16,530 nt of DNA from Botryococcus braunii (taxonomy: Eukaryota; Chlorophyta; Trebouxiophyceae): the NCBI GenBank assembly GCA_002005505.1, contig MVGU01001953.1, positions 1 to 16,530 of the forward strand, read 5' to 3'. A program made the position numbers and the translations under genes. This document shows, piece after piece, positions 1-6,662 of the stretch (position 1 is its first letter; every line of letters begins with the position of its first letter). A model generated the notes under the pieces. It saw only the letters and a list, made by a program, of their open reading frames with translations, did not search any database and was not told where the DNA came from.

Positions 1-72
1 GCAAGAGACCCGACCGAGCTTAACACCCTTCGTGCCGGGACATACAGGGAACATTACGCCCAGAATTGTACA
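1..72 (+). repeat. 3' end of the 5' LTR of element A
   Basis: These bases match 6591-6662 at 72 of 72 positions and then diverge: the primer-binding site follows here, unrelated flanking DNA there. Both copies therefore end at the same CA. Bases 1-47 are the end of leader block X2, closing with catacag. Bases 48-72 are the short segment between X2 and the primer-binding site, called e5 here. The rest of this LTR is off the left edge. Confidence 0.95.
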
Positions 73-88
73 GGTTATGGGCCCACCA
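73..88 (+). promoter_or_regulatory. Primer-binding site for half-molecule initiator tRNA-Met
   Basis: The 16 bases ggttatgggcccacca start directly after the LTR's terminal CA. They are the reverse complement of the anticodon stem-loop of plant-type initiator tRNA-Met (TGGTGGGCCCATAACC, recalled from knowledge of plant tRNAs). The match is to an internal stretch, not to the tRNA 3' end. That implies a primer made from a 5' half-tRNA cut in the anticodon arm, as is known for Drosophila copia. The same site recurs in elements B and C on the minus strand. The stem bases GGTGG fit plant tRNAiMet better than the animal form (GCTGG), which supports a green-lineage host. Confidence 0.85.
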
Positions 89-128
89 ACTCTTGAGCTG
101 GGCAACTGAAGTATGTTCCGAGCCTACG

Positions 129-639
129 ATGGGACGAACGAAGCAGAGCGGAAGGATGTCGACTGGCGGTAAAAGACCTTTATACCCCCACCTCCTTCAC
201 CACCTACATACGATAGCCTGAGGCGAGCTGGAGGAGATACGGGACCGAGAACACCAGAAGAACGAGCATTCCTGGTGAAGGATTTTGTCAGCCGCGCGTA
301 CGGACTGGGTAAAGTCGAACAGCCTCAGTGGTTCAGACGACGTTCTCTGCATACCCAGCCTACAAAGTAACTGCGTGGGAGTGTTCATTCATCAACGCGG
401 ATCCAGGCTTCGTCACGCGAGCATTATTTGAACGGCATCTACAACAGATCGGAGGACCCAGCAAACCCGAATACTGGGAAGAAAGGGCAGCCTACACAGC
501 AGTGGAGTGTGCTCTCGCCACTCTTGACGAGGACTTCCTACTTTCCCTTTTGGGCAGCAGAAAAGGATTCAGCCCAGAGGAGTGGTGCACGGACCCAGAT
601 AACGGAGACGAAGACGGGACTCCAGCGTTCAGAACCTAA
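129..639 (+). CDS. ORF0 of element A: extra leader protein with histone H3-like N terminus (frame-broken)
   Basis: An extra coding region between primer-binding site and gag, about 170 codons, present in three frame segments: 129-222, 173-370, then open to a TAA at 637-639. It is not annotated by any family I recognise. The ATG at 129 has A at -3 and G at +4. The protein opens MGRTKQSGRMSTGGKRP, which matches the histone H3 tail (ARTKQTARKSTGGKAP) at 12 of 17 positions including Met; H3 Lys4 and Lys14 are kept and Lys9 is Met. A second segment includes TPEERAFLVKDF and QPQWFRRR. The last segment is acidic, with YWEERAAYTAVECALATLD. Element B encodes a homologue (13252-13484) that runs through the first two segments in one frame. 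That shows the frame changes in A, near 171-200 and 338-343, are single-base losses relative to B. It is coding by homology; function is unknown. Confidence 0.6.
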
Positions 640-665
640 CGAAGACTGAGTGACATTCGAGCAAC

Positions 666-3353
666 ATGGCGAGGAAGAGATCTAAATCAAGGGAGCCATC
701 AGAGGAGGAGCCCACAACAGAGGAGGTGTCTACATCGTCTCCCACACGACAGCCATGTACACCCAGTACATCAAAGGGTGAGGGAGATGTACTTCCTAAG
801 GTCATAGCCACCCAAGTCAAGGTGCATATTAAGCTGGATCGTCATGGCACAAATTTTGTGGTATGGGACAATGCCTTCACTGCGGCTAATAGTGCTAAGG
901 GTTCTTTTCCTGCCATTCAGTCAGCCATGCCTGGGACTATCCATAATGCTGCTGCAATGCTTCTGCTGTATGAGTCAGTTCCAGAGGAATGGTTAGGGGA
1001 ATTGTCAAGTAAGCCTTCGGCATATGATGCATATCTGTTCATTTGCAAGAAATTTGTTGGTGGTTACAACACTCAAGCCAATGCAGACTGGCTGAAGGAA
1101 ATGTCAAGAGGGATGAGACGTGGAGAAACAATCTCTCAGTATGTGTCCAGAATGATAAATCTCAAAAGCTGCTTGAAACGCAATGGTCATGACCTCTTGG
1201 ATGGTCATGTGGCCACTCAGATAGTGCAGGGACTACCAGCTACAGCCAATCCTCCTGGGCTGCTACCCACTGCAGTAGCTCACCCCCTGGATGGGCTGGC
1301 AGCTCTTATTTCCACCACAGCAGAGGCTTCTGGCTACAACGATGATGGAGAACAGCCTGCCATGGTGATGAAAGCAATGCCTGCTCAACTAGAGGCAGCC
1401 ACAGCACCTTCTACTAGCGGGGCCATTCCCTCCAGACAGCCAGCAGACACAGAATCAAGGGGAGAAGTGAGAGGCACGTGCAACTACTGCCACAAGAAAG
1501 GCCATTTTTGGAGAGACTGCCGCAAACGCCAAAGGGATGCAGAGACCCAACGCAATGTGGTGGCAGCTGTACAACAACTGGCTGCCATGTGGCCCCAAGG
1601 GCAGTTTCCTGGAGCACCTCAGCCACCTCCAAGCGTGCAGCATGCATTCCCAGGCACTGGAGCGTTCCCACTGCTACACCCTCCTCCAGGCCCACCTTCT
1701 CCTCCCTCAGAAGGTATGCCATACGTGGTATCACATAATGTGCTGGATGGCAGTAAACTCCAACAGTCCAAACAGTCGTGGCTTGTGGACAGTGGAGCGT
1801 CTGTACATCTTGTGAACAACCTTTCCCTGCTACATGCCCCTACAGTACATGACCACCCTATTCCACTGCTGCTCGCTACCTCTGATGCCACTGGGGGTAT
1901 TGTTGCTACTGGGTCAGTGTGTCTCATGTCCTCTCAGCATGTTCCAGTGTGGCTGCATCATGTCCAGTGTGTTCCCTCAGCTACCACCAATATTTTATCA
2001 GTATCTGCTGCTCTGCGTGATGGAATCCGGTTCAGTACAGATAGACTGGGAGCATTCACTGCTGTCTCAGGACCGAGTGGTTGGCAGATGCCTGTGAAAC
2101 CAGAGAATGGCCTGTATTATATCCATAACTGCCTCCCAATAGCACCAGTGAAGGTTCCTTATTCAGTAACAGCTGCTCTGAAGAAGAAATGCTCTAAAGC
2201 TCCAAGCCATGACTGTGCCAAACGTTTCCTGTGGCACAGCAGATTGGGACACCCAGGAGATCCATGGATGAAACGCCTGAGCAGTGAGCAACTGGTTACT
2301 GGCCTAGACACCTTATTGTCCCCTTGTGAAAAGTGTCCTAAGTACTGTGAAGCTTGCATTGAGGGGAAGCATGCACGTCCCCCATTTGGTGAAAGCTCTA
2401 GACCAGCTGAGAAACCTCTTGACAGAATCCACATTGACACTGTGGGCCCCATATCACCAGCAGCCATTACTGGGGAACGCTTTTGGGTAACTGTGACTGA
2501 TGAGGCATCTGGGTGGAAGGCAGTGCTGCCAGTGAAGTCAAAAGATGTAATTGGAGCTGTTGTCAGAGACCTAATTTTGTACTGGCAAACTGAGAAGGAA
2601 ACTACAGTGAAGTGCATCCGCTGTGACAGAGGCACAGAGTTCTTAAATGCCAAGTTCAAGGAATTTTGTGCATCCCAGGGCACTAAGCTGGAGACATCTG
2701 CCCCATATACCCCTCAGCAGAATGGAGTTGCTGAGAGAGCCAACAGGACCCTCAAGGAGCGCACCAGAACCCTCCTCAATTTTGCTGCAGCAAGCCCTGT
2801 GATGTGGAAGGAAGCCCTGGAGACAGCCTGCACCCTCCTAAATATGGGACCCAGCACAGGCAGGCCCCTATCTCCCTGCGAAATGTTCATGGGATACAAA
2901 CCAGATGTATCCTTGCTGCGCACATGGGGATGCCTTGCATTTGTGCATGTTCCTGATCAGCAGAGGGGGGCATTTGCACCAAAAGCTGTGGCTGGGATGT
3001 TCACTGGTTACTCTCCAGTGTCAAAGGCATACCGTGTCTATATGGGAGGGGGGATCTGGAGAGAGAGCAGAGATATCCAATTTGTGGAACACATTCGAGG
3101 AGCTACTCGGGTGGGAATGGCAGTTCTCCCTGACCAGCCTCAGCAGTTCTCATATCCTGAAGACTTACCAGGGAAATGCACAGCAGCAACCCAGTGGTGT
3201 CATTGCCACAGTGCAGCACGCAGAATCAGACTGTCAGCAGCCCATGCTCCAGCATTAGACCTGACAGCTCCTTCCCAGTACCCTCTGACCAGGCTGCAAC
3301 TGAGCCTGCTAGTCAGGGGAAGCCTTCCCAAGAGGAGGGCATTCCCAATGTGA
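666..3353 (+). CDS. gag-pol: Copia gag - protease - integrase polyprotein (element A)
   Basis: The 895-residue frame starts at ATG 666 in good context (gcaacATGG). Residues ~45-215 are a UBN2-type copia Gag, with GTNFVVWDNAF and a leucine-rich capsid region. A CCHC zinc knuckle, CNYCHKKGHFWRDC, is at 272-285. Retroviral-type aspartic protease has its DSG motif at D375 (WLVDSGASVHLV). The GAG-pre-integrase HHCC zinc site begins at H524 (WHSRLGHPG) and continues through CEKC...CEAC. The integrase catalytic triad is D591 (HIDTVGP), D654 (RCDRGTEF) and E690 (TPQQNGVAERANR), giving the expected 35-residue gap. A copia-type WGCLAFVHVP region follows. The frame leaves recognisable integrase at about residue 820 and ends in a low-complexity tail. 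RT and RNase H follow in other frames, so production of a full Gag-Pol needs two frame changes or splicing. Confidence 0.93.
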   Translation: MARKRSKSREPSEEEPTTEEVSTSSPTRQPCTPSTSKGEGDVLPKVIATQVKVHIKLDRHGTNFVVWDNAFTAANSAKGSFPAIQSAMPGTIHNAAAMLLLYESVPEEWLGELSSKPSAYDAYLFICKKFVGGYNTQANADWLKEMSRGMRRGETISQYVSRMINLKSCLKRNGHDLLDGHVATQIVQGLPATANPPGLLPTAVAHPLDGLAALISTTAEASGYNDDGEQPAMVMKAMPAQLEAATAPSTSGAIPSRQPADTESRGEVRGTCNYCHKKGHFWRDCRKRQRDAETQRNVVAAVQQLAAMWPQGQFPGAPQPPPSVQHAFPGTGAFPLLHPPPGPPSPPSEGMPYVVSHNVLDGSKLQQSKQSWLVDSGASVHLVNNLSLLHAPTVHDHPIPLLLATSDATGGIVATGSVCLMSSQHVPVWLHHVQCVPSATTNILSVSAALRDGIRFSTDRLGAFTAVSGPSGWQMPVKPENGLYYIHNCLPIAPVKVPYSVTAALKKKCSKAPSHDCAKRFLWHSRLGHPGDPWMKRLSSEQLVTGLDTLLSPCEKCPKYCEACIEGKHARPPFGESSRPAEKPLDRIHIDTVGPISPAAITGERFWVTVTDEASGWKAVLPVKSKDVIGAVVRDLILYWQTEKETTVKCIRCDRGTEFLNAKFKEFCASQGTKLETSAPYTPQQNGVAERANRTLKERTRTLLNFAAASPVMWKEALETACTLLNMGPSTGRPLSPCEMFMGYKPDVSLLRTWGCLAFVHVPDQQRGAFAPKAVAGMFTGYSPVSKAYRVYMGGGIWRESRDIQFVEHIRGATRVGMAVLPDQPQQFSYPEDLPGKCTAATQWCHCHSAARRIRLSAAHAPALDLTAPSQYPLTRLQLSLLVRGSLPKRRAFPM

Positions 3354-4354
3354 CTCCTGAATCAAGCACGGGAGAACAGCAGCCGGACTTGGATCAGTCC
3401 GGGACTCTGGACGCAATTCAACGACTGGCGCGAGGAAGTTCGGACAGCGGGCAACATCAACTAATATTAGAGCGAGCACAGCAGTCACTGCGTAACACTC
3501 ATCCGGCAACGACCATTCCGCCTCCGGACGGACTGTCGCGGGCTCAACGCTATGAGCAACGAACTGCGGCTCGAGAGATCCTGCTGGCACAGGATAAGGG
3601 AGAGAGCTGTGAGCGAGAGGGGATGACTGAAGGTGACACAGAGTCACAGGGACCAGGGGAAGTGCAGGAATTGGGTCAGGACACCGAGAGACCTGCTTCA
3701 CTTGTAAGAGATGAGAGGGGGGCAGTCTCTGATCAGACTGCAGATGGTCCAAGTGAGCTGAGCTGTATGGGTGGGACCTGCTCAGTGCCTGAGAGAAATG
3801 TTAGAGATGAGAACTCAATCTGTGATGCCCAAGGACAATGTGGTGCCAGCCACGCAAGTGTGGGCCATGCATGGGAGTGTGCTGCTGGGCCTGCGCCCCA
3901 GCGCTCATGTCTAGTAGGGAGCAGACAGAGAGAGAGAGAGACATGGGCACAGCATCAAGACAGACCAAGAGCTCATGCAATGCAGAGTGGTTCAAATGCC
4001 TGTGAGAGTCCAGACGGGACTGCAAACCGTCAGCCATGTGAGAGTGTGTCTGAGGAGGTGAATCGGAAGCCTGGACAGTGTGAGAACTCCCCCAATTACA
4101 AGAGCTTTCCGAGAGGTACCTGTGTTTGGGAGGATGATGTGAGAGTGTCTGACAGCAAGCTTGAGAGGGCAAGCTGTGAGTCTAAGAGAGAGAAAGAGCA
4201 GAGGGGGAGATCTGGATCTTTGCCCACAGTCCCCACGTGCAGTGCGGCGACATTCAGCGAAAGAGTAGTGGGTGACAGTGAGGGTGAGAGTAAGCAAATC
4301 AGGGGAAGCACACTGGGGTGCGATTTGGGAAGATTAGTGTGCCTTCCAGTCTAA
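3161..4354 (+). CDS. Integrase-to-RT linker frame of element A
   Basis: This frame is open for about 397 codons with no stop, far longer than chance. It lies between the integrase end and the RT start but in a frame one base behind gag-integrase. It has no ATG of its own suited to initiation, so it is most likely the central part of the polyprotein. Composition is disordered: rich in Ser, Gln, Glu, Gly and Arg, with runs such as SSTGEQQPDLDQSG and TIPPPDGLSRAQRYEQRTAAREIL. Copia elements usually have a linker here, but often much shorter. The shift from the previous frame must fall between 3161 and 3353, and the shift to RT between 4294 and 4354. Both are in the -1 direction. An alternative is that the linker is removed by splicing. 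Confidence 0.6.
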   Translation, partial: RLTREMHSSNPVVSLPQCSTQNQTVSSPCSSIRPDSSFPVPSDQAATEPASQGKPSQEEGIPNVTPESSTGEQQPDLDQSGTLDAIQRLARGSSDSGQHQLILERAQQSLRNTHPATTIPPPDGLSRAQRYEQRTAAREILLAQDKGESCEREGMTEGDTESQGPGEVQELGQDTERPASLVRDERGAVSDQTADGPSELSCMGGTCSVPERNVRDENSICDAQGQCGASHASVGHAWECAAGPAPQRSCLVGSRQRERETWAQHQDRPRAHAMQSGSNACESPDGTANRQPCESVSEEVNRKPGQCENSPNYKSFPRGTCVWEDDVRVSDSKLERASCESKREKEQRGRSGSLPTVPTCSAATFSERVVGDSEGESKQIRGSTLGCDLGRLVCLPV

Positions 4355-5916
4355 AGGAGGCCCAGCAGTCCCCACAGTGGGAATATTGGAAGGCTGCTAT
4401 GCAGGAAGAGCAAAATTCATTAGATGCTCATGAGGTGATGGAGTTTGTTCCAAGACCTCGTGGTCACAAAGTAATGCCAGTTCACTGGATTTTTTCAGTG
4501 AAAATGGATGCTCATGGTAATGTGCTGAGGTTCAAGGCTAGGCTGGTGGCTCAAGGGTGTAGGCAAATTCCAGGAGTGGATGTAATGGAGGTATTTGCTC
4601 CCACCAGCAGTTATGGGTCTAGGAGAGCTTTGCTGTCAGTGGCTGCACAAGAGGGTCTTGAAATTCACCAGGTGGATGTCAAGACTGCATTTTTAAATGG
4701 TGAATTAGAGGAGGAGGTCTATGTCACACAACCTCCTGGGTTTGAAAATGGGGATGGTAACACAGTGTGTCGCTTGAAGAAGGCACTGTATGGCCTGAAG
4801 CAAGCTCCAAGGGCATGGCATAAGACCCTTAATGAGAAGCTACATACCATGGGGTATGAGGTGTGCAAGAGTGATGCGGGTGTCTATGTGAAATGTTCTG
4901 TGGATGGAGGAAAATCCTTTGTGCTGATTTATGTTGATGATCTATTGATAGTTTCCAAGGGCATGAGTGAGATTGAGAGAGTGAAAGGGTTGCTTAAGCA
5001 GGAGTTCACCATTCATGATCTAGGAGAAGTGAAAGATTTCTTGGGCTGCCAAGTGATGAGAGATAGGGAGAAAGGGTTGATTTCATTGAGCTGCATCCCC
5101 AAGATTGATGCACTAGTTGAGAAATTTGGGCTGGATCTGGAGTCTGTGGGGCCTGACACCCCTATGACTAAGGATTTTGTGGCCACACAGCGACCCATGT
5201 CTAAGGACAACAGTGCCAGCATTGGAGCTGGGAGTCCCTTACCACCAGGTCACAGATATTGTGAACTGGTTGGGTCACTGTTGTACATTGCCAACACCAC
5301 TAGGCCTGATATTTCCCAGGCTGTGGGAGTGCTTTCCAGGTACAGGATTACTCCCACTACTGCTCACTGGAATGAAGCCATCAGAGTGTTGAAATATCTG
5401 AAGGCTACCAGGGATCTTGTTTTAGTACTTGGAGGGAAGGACACAGAGCTGGAGGGCTTTGTTGATGCAGATTATGGTGGTGATCAGGATCATCGGTTTT
5501 CCACTACTGGTTACGTAATTCGTGTGTTCGGAGGAGCTGTAGTTTGGGGAAGCAAGAAGCAGTCTGCAGTGGCCAAATCCACTGTAGAGGCTGAGTTTAT
5601 GGCGGCAAGTGCAGCTGTCAAAGAGGCCAATTGGATGAAGGGATTCCTGGAAGAAATTGGTATTTCTCCTTGGATTGTGAAGATCCACTGTGATAATCAG
5701 GGATGCATCAATCATCTCAGAAATCCAGTGTTCTCTAAGCATACCAAGCACATTGCAATCAGCTTTCATTTTGCTCGGGAAGCTATTGCATTGGGGCAGG
5801 TGGATGTGAAATACGTTCCTTCTGCTAGGAATGTGGTAGATATATTTACTAAGCCTTTGACAAGGCAGGTATTTCAGGGCCATCGTGAGGCTCTAGGACT
5901 GGCCAAGTTTTTGTGA
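4294..5916 (+). CDS. pol: Copia reverse transcriptase - RNase H (element A)
   Basis: The frame is open from 4294 to TGA 5914-5916. It lacks a credible own start (a GTG at 4318 begins the longest GTG/ATG-led reading), so it is the C-terminal part of Pol. Conserved RT blocks are visible: VHWIFSVKMDAHGN, RFKARLVAQGC, VDVKTAFLNGELEEEVYVTQPPGF, LKKALYGLKQAPRAWH, and the catalytic YVDD at 4930-4941. RNase H follows: D at FVDADYGG (5464), E in STVEAEF, D in HCDNQG, and the final D in NVVDIFTKPL. All catalytic residues are present, so this half looks functional. The 3' end lies 18 bases before the LTR, with the polypurine tract directly after the stop, the usual copia arrangement. Confidence 0.95.
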   Translation, partial: ANQGKHTGVRFGKISVPSSLKEAQQSPQWEYWKAAMQEEQNSLDAHEVMEFVPRPRGHKVMPVHWIFSVKMDAHGNVLRFKARLVAQGCRQIPGVDVMEVFAPTSSYGSRRALLSVAAQEGLEIHQVDVKTAFLNGELEEEVYVTQPPGFENGDGNTVCRLKKALYGLKQAPRAWHKTLNEKLHTMGYEVCKSDAGVYVKCSVDGGKSFVLIYVDDLLIVSKGMSEIERVKGLLKQEFTIHDLGEVKDFLGCQVMRDREKGLISLSCIPKIDALVEKFGLDLESVGPDTPMTKDFVATQRPMSKDNSASIGAGSPLPPGHRYCELVGSLLYIANTTRPDISQAVGVLSRYRITPTTAHWNEAIRVLKYLKATRDLVLVLGGKDTELEGFVDADYGGDQDHRFSTTGYVIRVFGGAVVWGSKKQSAVAKSTVEAEFMAASAAVKEANWMKGFLEEIGISPWIVKIHCDNQGCINHLRNPVFSKHTKHIAISFHFAREAIALGQVDVKYVPSARNVVDIFTKPLTRQVFQGHREALGLAKFL

Positions 5917-5934
5917 GGAAAAGTCAAGGGGAAG
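5917..5934 (+). promoter_or_regulatory. Polypurine tract
   Basis: A purine-dominated stretch (ggaaaagtcaaggggaag, broken only by tc) directly precedes the TG of the 3' LTR. In LTR retrotransposons the polypurine tract survives RNase H and primes plus-strand DNA. Position and composition fit; the core is probably aaggggaag at 5926-5934. Confidence 0.8.
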
Positions 5935-6040
5935 TGTTATAATAGTGAAAGAACAATTAGTGACTTTCCCTCAGAAGAGTAATAGTGGCCAGGCTTCTCT
6001 AAAGCAATCACTGTGAACAATCTTAGAGGTTGAGTAATGG

Positions 6041-6066
6041 ATGGCAGAACTCTAGAGTTCTGCCAT
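6041..6066. repeat. 26-bp perfect palindrome in U3 of element A
   Basis: The sequence reads the same on both strands, centred on CTAG, with arms ATGGCAGAACTCT. It lies about 110 bp upstream of X1. Element B's U3 has nearly the same palindrome (14140-14160) at about the same distance. That conservation suggests a dimeric transcription-factor site or cruciform-type promoter element. Confidence 0.85.
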
Positions 6067-6134
6067 AATTGATCTGGACTGATTCCACTTAGGAGAAAGA
6101 GAGTAATGCAATTTGACGCGTTCTTGCGAGAAAG

Positions 6135-6140
6135 GATATA
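6135..6140 (+). promoter_or_regulatory. TATA-like box upstream of X1
   Basis: gatata lies 25-30 bp upstream of the first base of X1 (6165), the normal spacing from TATA box to transcription start. It is a short motif, so this is supportive rather than conclusive evidence that LTR transcripts begin at X1. Confidence 0.4.
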
Positions 6141-6164
6141 GGCAGCAGGCATGAAGGGCTCGGC

Positions 6165-6310
6165 ACTTGTTTGGGACTGAAAGAGCACTCCGGGTGCTTA
6201 TCTCTGATCAGTTGCCACAAGTGTCAACACATAGTCGGGCTCTGCTTGCTCTCCTACACACAGCAAGAGACCCGACCGAGCTTAACACCCTTCGTGCCGG
6301 GACATACAGG
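6165..6310 (+). repeat. Leader block X1 (LTR of element A)
   Basis: A 146-bp segment repeated exactly at 6493-6638. It begins ACTTGTTTGGGACTG and ends CATACAGG. It contains a strong hairpin at 6234-6276 (GTCGGG...CCCGAC and CTTGCT/AGCAAG arms). It is followed by a splice-donor sequence, CAG|GTGAAG at 6309/6310, whereas the second copy is followed by CAG|GGAAC. Confidence 0.95.
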
Positions 6311-6637
6311 TGAAGTGCTGCATCTTAGTGTAACTTGCATGGACAATTGATTAGGAAGAGATCTAGATAAGCGTATTAGAATGTTGCTCATGCTTGGCTC
6401 ATCGAACAATGGTAATGCGAACTATCTGTCGATGCGTAGAAGAGGTAGTTTGAATTCCTTGGCGTTGAGAGAGAGCAAAAAGCAATGTAATGACTTGTTT
6501 GGGACTGAAAGAGCACTCCGGGTGCTTATCTCTGATCAGTTGCCACAAGTGTCAACACATAGTCGGGCTCTGCTTGCTCTCCTACACACAGCAAGAGACC
6601 CGACCGAGCTTAACACCCTTCGTGCCGGGACATACAG
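6310..6637 (+). other. Predicted 328-nt leader intron (element A)
   Basis: It would run from GTGAAG right after X1 to CATACAG at the end of X2. Removing it joins X1 directly to e5 and yields the same sequence as X2-e5. The equivalent intervals in elements B, C and D also begin GT and end AG. This is a prediction from splice-site position and conservation; no transcript evidence is available. Confidence 0.5.
6486..6490 (+). terminator. TGTAA poly(A) signal just before X2 (element A)
   Basis: TGTAA is the established poly(A) signal in chlorophytes, acting about 10-20 nt upstream of cleavage. Here it is 3 bases before X2, so the element RNA would end inside the first bases of X2. The motif holds this place in all four LTRs of the window (6486, 13722, 12143, 15717), which is unlikely to be chance. 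Confidence 0.6.
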
Positions 6638-6638
6638 G
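6493..6638 (+). repeat. Leader block X2 (LTR of element A)
   Basis: An exact second copy of 6165-6310, offset 328 bp. It is preceded by TGTAATG rather than CTCGGC, and followed by the e5 segment that joins to the primer-binding site in the 5' LTR. The hairpin recurs at 6562-6604. The 5' LTR fragment at 1-47 is the end of this block. Confidence 0.95.
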
Positions 6639-6662
6639 GAACATTACGCCCAGAATTGTACA

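Larger units (their letters stand above)
1..6662 (+). mobile_element. Element A: near-complete Ty1/copia LTR retrotransposon
   Basis: The domain order is gag, aspartic protease, integrase, reverse transcriptase, RNase H, which defines the Ty1/copia superfamily because integrase precedes RT. Parts in order are the 5' LTR end, an initiator tRNA-Met primer-binding site, an extra leader ORF, gag-pol in several frames, a polypurine tract and a full 3' LTR. Only the first ~656 bp of the 5' LTR lie outside the window. The 72 visible bases of the 5' LTR are identical to the 3' LTR end, which points to a recent insertion. The right flank (attct from 6663) interrupts an older copia RNase H gene on the other strand. 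A 5-bp target duplication is expected but the left edge is not visible. The coding region changes frame several times, so A may be non-autonomous, spliced, or affected by base-calling indels. Confidence 0.95.
5935..6662 (+). repeat. 3' LTR of element A (728 bp, TG...CA)
   Basis: The left end is TGTTATAATAG just after the polypurine tract; the right end is TTGTACA, fixed by identity with 1-72. Internal order: U3 5935-6164 with a 26-bp perfect palindrome and a TATA-like box; leader block X1 6165-6309; spacer 6310-6492 starting with a GT splice donor and ending with a TGTAA poly(A) signal; leader block X2 6493-6637; and e5 6638-6662. X1 and X2 are identical. The same order occurs in elements B, C and D. 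Confidence 0.93.

Noticed and set aside
4318..4320. GTG at 4318 as the start codon of an independent RT protein
   Set aside because: Copia RT is made as part of Pol, GTG is an unlikely eukaryotic start, and the frame is already open from 4294.
3161..4354. Linker frame as an env-like third gene
   Set aside because: No signal peptide, no transmembrane segment and no suitable start; composition is hydrophilic and disordered. It lies at the normal integrase-RT linker position.
6165..6638. Twin blocks in element A's LTR as a simple nested solo LTR or satellite
   Set aside because: Copies lack TG...CA ends and target duplications, number exactly two, and have the same boundaries and marks in three other diverged LTRs.
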